The notes below the pieces were generated by a model. That model was not told where the DNA came from and did no database searches. It was given only the letters and a program-made list of their open reading frames with translations. The translations under genes were made by a program, and so were the position numbers. DNA of 46,526 bases from Bacteroidales bacterium. Its GTDB lineage: Bacteria; Bacteroidota; Bacteroidia; Bacteroidales; UBA932. Shown here piece by piece: positions 42,433 to 46,526 of this stretch. The stretch's first letter is position 1. Every line of letters starts with the position of its first letter. Location of the stretch: NCBI GenBank assembly GCA_015060205.1, contig SUYY01000017.1, forward strand, positions 1-46,526, given 5' to 3'.

Positions 42433-43215
42433 TCAGAAATTACAGAATACACTCCAATTATTCTGTTTCTCAGCCGTCACTTCAAGAGCATCCGACAGAT
42501 TGACAAAGAAATTGAAGCCGGTCCATTGTTCTATCTGATCGACAGTCACTGCATAATCAGAATATGATTCGCCACTATAGGACTTGTGTTCAAGCCAGAA
42601 ACCGATTGTGCTTGCTGCCACGACCTGTCCTTCTGACCGTCTGACTTTCAGCAGGACTTTCCAATAGTAATTAGGGACCGGACAACTCTTAGTGTCTTTT
42701 GCGGGAGTAATGTAAGTGACACTCCTGTTCTCTCCCACTTTGTTAAAGCAGGCACCCGTCACCACATACAGGGTATCACCTTGCGGCACAGCGTTCCTCA
42801 CACCTCTTTCAAGCGACGACCATATTCCCGAATTGAATCCGTTCTGTATCTGCGGAGTGGAATTGGTGGCATAATAGGTCTGCGAATGCATTGTAGCGGA
42901 ATTATCCCTGTCCGCATCCGGAACCTGATGGCCACGCGCATAATAGTTCTTCGACGTACCGATATAGTCAGACGAATCAAAACTGCCTACATGAACGTTG
43001 TAGGAGTCATCCCACACATTGATCTGAGAGTCTTTCGATATCTTGGGATTGATCTTCCATCCGGCAGTATTGGTTCCTCCTATCGTCGACGAATACAGAG
43101 GATATGCCACCCACAAAGGGGTGTACATATCCTTGTCATAATTGTAGGAATAGTTCCTCGCCGTTCCATCATAGATAGTGTGGACATACTCCTCAACACC
43201 TTGATTTCCAGGCAA
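42433..43215 (-). CDS. DNA/RNA non-specific endonuclease domain without its own signal or clear start
   Basis: This is a 260-residue frame if the TTG at 43213-43215 is used. That TTG codes for a Leu inside STWLELPG, a segment conserved in the paralogue (TSWLELPG), so it is unlikely to be the true start. The frame is open for 26 more codons back to the TGA at 43294-43296, with no ATG, GTG or TTG. Those codons spell a linker-like stretch, LPSDDSVGGEESTDTAQPAL. Catalytic motifs are complete: YARGHQVPDADRDN, TNSTPQIQNGFNSGIW, LYVVTGACF. Without a signal peptide it would be cytoplasmic and perhaps harmful. It most likely is, or was, the C-terminal domain of the lipoprotein at 43294-45330. Confidence 0.75.
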   Translation of the reverse strand: MPGNQGVEEYVHTIYDGTARNYSYNYDKDMYTPLWVAYPLYSSTIGGTNTAGWKINPKISKDSQINVWDDSYNVHVGSFDSSDYIGTSKNYYARGHQVPDADRDNSATMHSQTYYATNSTPQIQNGFNSGIWSSLERGVRNAVPQGDTLYVVTGACFNKVGENRSVTYITPAKDTKSCPVPNYYWKVLLKVRRSEGQVVAASTIGFWLEHKSYSGESYSDYAVTVDQIEQWTGFNFFVNLSDALEVTAEKQNNWSVFCNF

Positions 43216-43270
43216 CTCAAGCCATGTGCTATTGAGAGCAGGCTGCGCTGTATCCGTGGACTCTTCGCCC

Positions 43271-43296
43271 CCGACGCTGTCGTCGGATGGTAGTCA
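43271..43296 (-). other. In-frame TGA followed by a GC-rich hairpin
   Basis: On the minus strand the TGA (43294-43296) that ends the lipoprotein is followed by CTACCAT and then CCGACG-ACAG-CGTCGG (43271-43286), a perfect 6-bp stem with a four-base loop. The reading frame continues past it into the nuclease. TGA followed by CTA and a hairpin recalls known stop-codon read-through sites in other systems; no such use is known here. Confidence 0.5.
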
Positions 43297-45330
43297 TTTG
43301 GTTGACCAGACGATTTTTATTTCTGTGATATACATGGCACCACTGCTGGACCTCATGCCGATATACTGATAATCTCCTTTGACTATCAGTTCCGTAGAAG
43401 TTCCCTTTACAATCGTGCCTAATAAAGTGCCTTGAGTGCCTTCATCGTACAAGTTCGTGGCGGCTGTATAGGCAGAATTCTTACCATATATATTCAAGGT
43501 TCTACCATCTTTAGTATTGGCATTCCATGTCACTACTACCTTTTTGACCTTACCGCCGGAAACCGTAGTAACAATACCGGAATTACTATTATCACTGCGT
43601 AACTGTATTGACCCATTACCTCCTGAAGAGTTACCGGCATACTCTGCAGATGATTTAGACGACTTGCCCGACCAGTCCTGATAGGAACTTACACCGATGA
43701 GATCGCGATTCAACACATCTGTAAACTCACCTTCGTTAGCGATCTCGACAACAATCTCATATGTTGCTGTTGCCTCCTTGTACGAGGATAACGCTGCTGC
43801 AGTCGCTGTGATAGTTGCTGTTCCTGCCACAGATCCAAGGGTAACCTTTCCAGTCGACGGATCCACCGATGCAACACTAGCATTGTCAGAAGAATAGGTC
43901 ACTGTCGTCTGTGCACCAATAACGTCCTGACCTGTAAATGCGTTGGCCTCATCGGAGCCGAGATAGAACTGGCAGGATGCCTTTTCAAAACTCAATATCT
44001 GACTACGCAAGCCACCCTCCGTAAATGAAATATTATCTACTCGAGTATTTGAAGAACGTTTGTTTTCCAGACAAATGTTAAGTTTTTCCACACCCTGCGG
44101 AACTGTGAAAATGTATTCGAAATCAGTTGACTTCTCAATGAGAACATTTTCAGTCTTGGAAGAAACTGTGATATAGTCAGCATGGTTACTTAAGAATGAC
44201 AAAGTGAAGTTTCCGTTTTTACCATTCATATCAATATTGGTTTCAAGATAACCTCCGCCACTGCTTATAAGGATTTCAGGAGCCTCTCCACCTGCGAGTT
44301 TCTCATTCTTCAGTTGAGTTTCAGTTCCACCTTTCTTGACAGCGTAATTAGAAAGACTATTATCTGAAAAATCCTCATTCCATGGGAATGGTATAGTCGG
44401 TACTTCAGGGGCAGTGAGATTAAAGTTAAGAGTCTTAATCTTTCCGGCCTTGAATTCAACTGTCTGAGCACCGATATTCAATGTCTTTTCCTGCGTGCCC
44501 AAAGATGTTCTTACACTCAAGGTCAAAGCACCATTGCTGACACTGAACGGCACTATACCCATATAGAAATCAGCGGATTTTCCGACCTCTATCTCATCTC
44601 CCTTCTCGACCGCCAATCTCGCTGTATTTGAAGTATAGTTTTCATTAGAAACGGTATATGTACCATCAGCAACGCCATAGTAGAATGTACCTGCAATCTT
44701 TTCTGGTGCAGTAAAAAGTATCTCCGAAACAATAATCGGAGCGGTCGAATTGTTTGTAACGGAAACTTTCACTATTGAAGAAAGATGCCTCATCTCCATT
44801 GCCACCTTAGCAGACGATGTCACATCTGTCACTGATCCATATACCGGATAATTTTCCCCACAAATATGCAGCATATTGCTGTTGCCCACCTGTTTTTGGG
44901 CTTCCGCTTCCCCATATAAACAAGTTGACCCATATGTCGTATAACCGACCTTTCCCTCGTCAGACTTTGAATATTTTGCGTTATAAGGATAAATGACATA
45001 CCAGTCATAGGACTTGCCTGCCTCCAAAGCATTTGTCAGTTCACCGGTAAATTTATTAGCCGGCAGATTCTCTTCCGTGATGACAAACTTGTCGTTACTT
45101 CCCAGATCAGTTAAGCCGTTCTCTGCATGGAAGACACTTAATCCATCATTTTTCTCCCACGAGGTAGTCAGACCTTCATTTGAGGTCTTGACATCAATAT
45201 TTGAAGCAAATATTTCGAATGGATAGCCTTGTTTTTCCGGAGAAACAGGCTGATCGATTTCTTTAGTACAGTTTGTAAGGGTAAGTGTTGCTGCAGACAT
45301 CAACCCTAAAAAGAAAATATGTTTTTTCAT
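43294..45330 (-). CDS. Fimbrillin/Ig-like surface lipoprotein, in frame with the downstream nuclease
   Basis: This is a protein of 678 residues from the ATG at 45330 (an ATG nine bases upstream is possible). The signal peptide ends LTNC, then TKEIDQP. Residues about 20-300 resemble the fimbrillin family (WEKNDGLSVFHAENG, DWYVIYPYNA, GTFYYGVADGTYTVS). A jelly-roll-like section follows at about 310-440 (PWNEDFSDNSLSNYAV). A BIG2-like domain is at about 441-531 (ASVASVDPSTGKVTLGSVAG), and a last beta domain at about 532-678 ends ITEIKIVWSTK. In many Bacteroidales proteins such a final domain precedes a nuclease or other enzyme. Only one TGA separates it from the nuclease frame, giving a potential product of about 965 residues. 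Confidence 0.82.
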   Translation of the reverse strand: MKKHIFFLGLMSAATLTLTNCTKEIDQPVSPEKQGYPFEIFASNIDVKTSNEGLTTSWEKNDGLSVFHAENGLTDLGSNDKFVITEENLPANKFTGELTNALEAGKSYDWYVIYPYNAKYSKSDEGKVGYTTYGSTCLYGEAEAQKQVGNSNMLHICGENYPVYGSVTDVTSSAKVAMEMRHLSSIVKVSVTNNSTAPIIVSEILFTAPEKIAGTFYYGVADGTYTVSNENYTSNTARLAVEKGDEIEVGKSADFYMGIVPFSVSNGALTLSVRTSLGTQEKTLNIGAQTVEFKAGKIKTLNFNLTAPEVPTIPFPWNEDFSDNSLSNYAVKKGGTETQLKNEKLAGGEAPEILISSGGGYLETNIDMNGKNGNFTLSFLSNHADYITVSSKTENVLIEKSTDFEYIFTVPQGVEKLNICLENKRSSNTRVDNISFTEGGLRSQILSFEKASCQFYLGSDEANAFTGQDVIGAQTTVTYSSDNASVASVDPSTGKVTLGSVAGTATITATAAALSSYKEATATYEIVVEIANEGEFTDVLNRDLIGVSSYQDWSGKSSKSSAEYAGNSSGGNGSIQLRSDNSNSGIVTTVSGGKVKKVVVTWNANTKDGRTLNIYGKNSAYTAATNLYDEGTQGTLLGTIVKGTSTELIVKGDYQYIGMRSSSGAMYITEIKIVWSTK

Positions 45331-45356
45331 AATTGACATTTTTTTTAGAATTAATG

Positions 45357-45515
45357 TTAGAAATTCAACGACTCTTCATCATTTTCCCAGTCCTTGATGG
45401 TCAACTCGCCGCTGACACATAGCATTCCTTCGCTGTAGATGTCGACGACGTCCATGGTGGGCGTCTGATAGAACCGGAGTGTCCCTCCGGTCATTTTCTC
45501 ATTAGTCTTGTTCAT
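45357..45515 (-). CDS. Small acidic protein of 52 residues
   Basis: The frame runs from an ATG at 45515 to TAA at 45357, 26 bases before the lipoprotein start. The product begins MNKTNEKMTGGTLRFYQTPT and continues with MDVVDIYSEGMLCVSGEL, ending in KDWENDEESLNF. No signal peptide or membrane segment is seen. The pattern of a P-x-M-D-V-V-like strand, a hydrophobic core with one Cys, and an acidic Trp-containing tail resembles short unnamed proteins I recall next to surface lipoprotein genes in Bacteroidales; this is memory, not a search. It lies between a good promoter (45562-45592) and the lipoprotein gene, so it should be translated. Function unknown. Confidence 0.65.
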   Translation of the reverse strand: MNKTNEKMTGGTLRFYQTPTMDVVDIYSEGMLCVSGELTIKDWENDEESLNF

Positions 45516-45561
45516 GTCCGTATTGTTTTAGTATTAATTTCTTACGATTCAGCACGATTTA

Positions 45562-45592
45562 CAAAAATAATCAATTTATACATAAGATACAA
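45562..45592 (-). promoter_or_regulatory. Promoter of the secreted-nuclease operon
   Basis: On the minus strand TTG (45590-45592) is followed after 20 bases by TATTTTTG (45562-45569). It lies about 50 bases before the small-protein ATG and would drive all four leftward genes down to 41469. Confidence 0.6.
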
Positions 45593-45639
45593 GATATTTT
45601 GCAGGCATGAGAAATATCCACAAAAGTTTAGTACACGTA

Positions 45640-45669
45640 TTGCACATTTGAAAATTTTACGTATCTTTG
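45640..45669 (+). promoter_or_regulatory. Promoter of tRNA-His
   Basis: TTG (45640-45642), 19 bases, then TATCTTTG (45662-45669) matches the Bacteroidota consensus. The mature tRNA begins 20 bases downstream. Confidence 0.65.
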
Positions 45670-45689
45670 CAGTCCTTAAAACCAACATG

Positions 45690-45763
45690 GTGCCCATAGT
45701 TCAGTTGGTTAGAGCGTCAGATTGTGGTTCTGAATGTCGTGGGTTCGAATCCCACTGGGCACC
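45690..45763 (+). tRNA. tRNA-His (anticodon GTG)
   Basis: The cloverleaf is complete. The acceptor stem GTGCCCA/TGGGCAC pairs over 7 bp. The D loop holds AGTTGGTTAG. The anticodon stem TCAGA/TCTGA encloses TTGTGGT with anticodon GTG at 45724-45726. The T arm is GTGGG-TTCGAAT-CCCAC. A G at 45689 can pair with C at 45763 as the extra G-1:C73 pair that marks histidine tRNAs. CCA is not encoded directly. Confidence 0.97.
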
Positions 45764-45766
45764 CCC

Positions 45767-45793
45767 AAAGGAAGTCTTCGGACTTCCTTTTTT
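45767..45793 (+). terminator. Terminator of tRNA-His
   Basis: AAAGGAAGTC (45767-45776) and GACTTCCTTT (45781-45790) form a perfect 10-bp stem with loop TTCG, followed by more T. It begins four bases after the tRNA. Confidence 0.92.
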
Positions 45794-45816
45794 CGTATAT
45801 ATCTGCCACACTCACC

Positions 45817-46078
45817 CAAAAGCAGCGTGTCATTGCGAAATGTCTACGATTCCTCATATCATCGTGAGCAACTACCTTCACCCTGTCATTGCGAGAAGCA
45901 TAGCGACGTGGCAATCTGAGGGTCCGGGATGAGATTGCCACGTCGGACTATCGTCCTCCTCGCAATGACAGGGGGATGGTCGCTATCGTCCGTTCCTGCT
46001 ACCGCACGCTCCTTCGCTGCAAAAGTCCACAGGACTGTTTGCTTTTCGCTCGCGACCTCGCAATGATATGCTGCTTTT
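45817..46078. repeat. Composite inverted repeat, MITE-like
   Basis: The outer ends AAAGCAGCGTGTCATTGCGA (45818-45837) and TCGCAATGATATGCTGCTTT (46058-46077) are imperfect inverted copies, with two mismatches at the CGTG/CATA positions. A second inverted pair is nested inside (45881-45973). No protein-coding frame is credible within. The structure fits a non-autonomous mobile or REP-type element. Confidence 0.6.
45881..45973. repeat. Inner inverted repeat with CATTGCGAG...GTGGCAATCT arms
   Basis: The left arm 45881-45917 starts CCCTGTCATTGCGAG and ends GACGTGGCAATCT. The right arm 45932-45973 is its inverted copy with a short internal insertion. The loop is 14 bases. Elements with GTCATTGCGAG and GTGGCAATCT ends are widely dispersed between genes in several bacterial phyla. 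Confidence 0.75.
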
Positions 46079-46103
46079 CGTGTATTGATGCCAAAATAGT
46101 TGG

Positions 46104-46219
46104 TATGACCGGTGTGACATTTCTTGGCCCGGAATTGACACACCGGTATGGATAATCGTTTTAATGAGTTTGGGATGACCGGTGTCCGGTTTTCAGGCTA
46201 AAACTGTCACACCGGTCAC
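46104..46219. repeat. Two tandem palindromic units with ACCGGTGT ends
   Basis: Unit 1 pairs TGACCGGTGTGACA (46106-46119) with TGACACACCGGTA. Unit 2, 70 bases on, pairs GACCGGTGT (46177-46185) with ACACCGGTC (46209-46217). The units begin with TGGTATGACCGG and TGGGATGACCGG, so they look like diverged copies of one element. No gene is present. Confidence 0.7.
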
Positions 46220-46300
46220 AGTCAGACCCGATTACGATAGAGCAACAGTCAAGCGCGAGGACGGCCTTCAGGTCGAGCCGCCCGGAGCGCTTGAACTGTA

Positions 46301-46328
46301 GTTGCCGGAGGGCGTATATTCCGGCAAC
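46301..46328. repeat. Short perfect inverted repeat
   Basis: GTTGCCGGA (46301-46309) and TCCGGCAAC (46320-46328) form a 9-bp stem with a 10-base loop. Just before it, TCAAGCGC and GCGCTTGA (about 46233-46294) form another, more distant pair. Nothing else is recognised in this stretch. Confidence 0.55.
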
Positions 46329-46354
46329 GGTGCTCTTGATGCCATTTTCCCAGG

Positions 46355-46395
46355 GGTACCTGTAACGGTTTTACAATGAAAACGTTACCGGTACC
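46355..46395. repeat. Imperfect inverted repeat with GGTACC ends
   Basis: GGTACCTGTAACG pairs with CGTTACCGGTACC with one mismatch, and the TTTT/AAAA inner flanks extend the stem with one unpaired G on the left. Loop about six bases. Role unknown. Confidence 0.55.
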
Positions 46396-46457
46396 ATTCA
46401 ATCTGGAGAGCACTGAAAAATGCTCCACTTCAACGAATGTCTGAGATTCTCTTATCC

Positions 46458-46516
46458 AAACAACCTTCTGAATAATTGGATTTCTTTACTGATATCCTAT
46501 TCTCAGAAGGTTGTTT
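46458..46516. repeat. 14-bp perfect inverted repeat at the right edge
   Basis: AAACAACCTTCTGA (46458-46471) pairs with TCAGAAGGTTGTTT (46503-46516) around a 31-base loop. It could be a terminator for either strand, since a T run ends the right arm, or an element end. The window stops before its context can be judged. Confidence 0.55.
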
Positions 46517-46526
46517 TCAATAGTGA

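Noticed and set aside
43294..43296. TGA as selenocysteine codon
   Set aside because: The codon falls in a linker between domains, not at a redox site, and no selenocysteine machinery is visible. Read-through or a nonsense mutation is simpler.
43294..43296. Genome-wide reassignment of TGA
   Set aside because: Other intact genes end normally at TGA, for example the acetyltransferase at 12649, the LysM protein at 33779 and the phosphoesterase at 14300.
45648..46143. Protein-coding frames across the tRNA-His gene and the following repeats
   Set aside because: They run through the tRNA, its terminator and inverted repeats, have no ribosome-binding context, and show no recognisable domain.
46220..46526. 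RNase P RNA, tmRNA or SRP RNA in the structured right end
   Set aside because: None of the conserved core sequences of these RNAs could be recognised; only unrelated hairpins are seen.

Overview
The window reads as chromosomal DNA of an anaerobic gut-type member of the Bacteroidales (Bacteroidota). The evidence is a SusC/SusD pair with an ECF sigma/FecR anti-sigma switch, many lipoproteins with acidic residues after the lipobox Cys, NigD-like and fimbrillin-like proteins, the Bacteroidota core order nadK-uppS-bamA-ompH and bamD-rpoZ-recN, and repeated promoters of the TTTG-N19/20-TAnnTTTG type. Genus cannot be fixed by reading alone. No transposase, phage gene or CRISPR array was seen.

Layout. 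1-220: a strong leftward promoter and untranslated leader with boxB/boxA-like elements, possibly the leader of an rRNA operon lying outside the window. 254-14300: a glycan utilisation locus. A GH89 alpha-N-acetylglucosaminidase and a repeat-rich surface lipoprotein run leftward. An ECF sigma factor, FecR anti-sigma, SusC (with STN signalling domain), SusD, a membrane acetyltransferase related to HGSNAT/NagX and a surface calcineurin-like phosphoesterase run rightward. GH89 and the HGSNAT-like protein together recall the two consecutive lysosomal steps of heparan sulfate breakdown. 14305-24442: a leftward block of Tat-exported phosphoesterase, DcaP-like porin, two tandem DASS/SLC13 anion transporters, glutamate dehydrogenase and the 2-oxoacid:ferredoxin oxidoreductase KorAB. 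It can be read as dicarboxylate uptake linked to the 2-oxoglutarate node.

24635-41462: mostly housekeeping. Leftward nadK-uppS-bamA-ompH; rightward pdxJ, a second OmpH-like protein, a GT4 glycosyltransferase and a LysM/periplasmic-binding fusion; leftward trxB-bamD-rpoZ-recN; an SDR enzyme divergent from an unusual Fur-family regulator lacking the CxxC zinc motif; cstA; and a NigD-like lipoprotein. 41469-45515: a leftward secreted-nuclease operon of a 52-residue acidic small protein, a large fimbrillin/Ig-like lipoprotein, and two DNA/RNA non-specific endonucleases. The lipoprotein and the first nuclease lie in the same frame, separated by one TGA only, and the nuclease has no convincing start of its own. 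This is the most interesting observation in the window.

45562-46526: a tRNA-His gene with its own promoter and terminator, then about 730 bases without a credible gene, filled with nested and tandem inverted repeats of the REP/MITE type. All promoter, terminator and hairpin calls are by eye from base pairing and consensus; no alignment or folding program was used.
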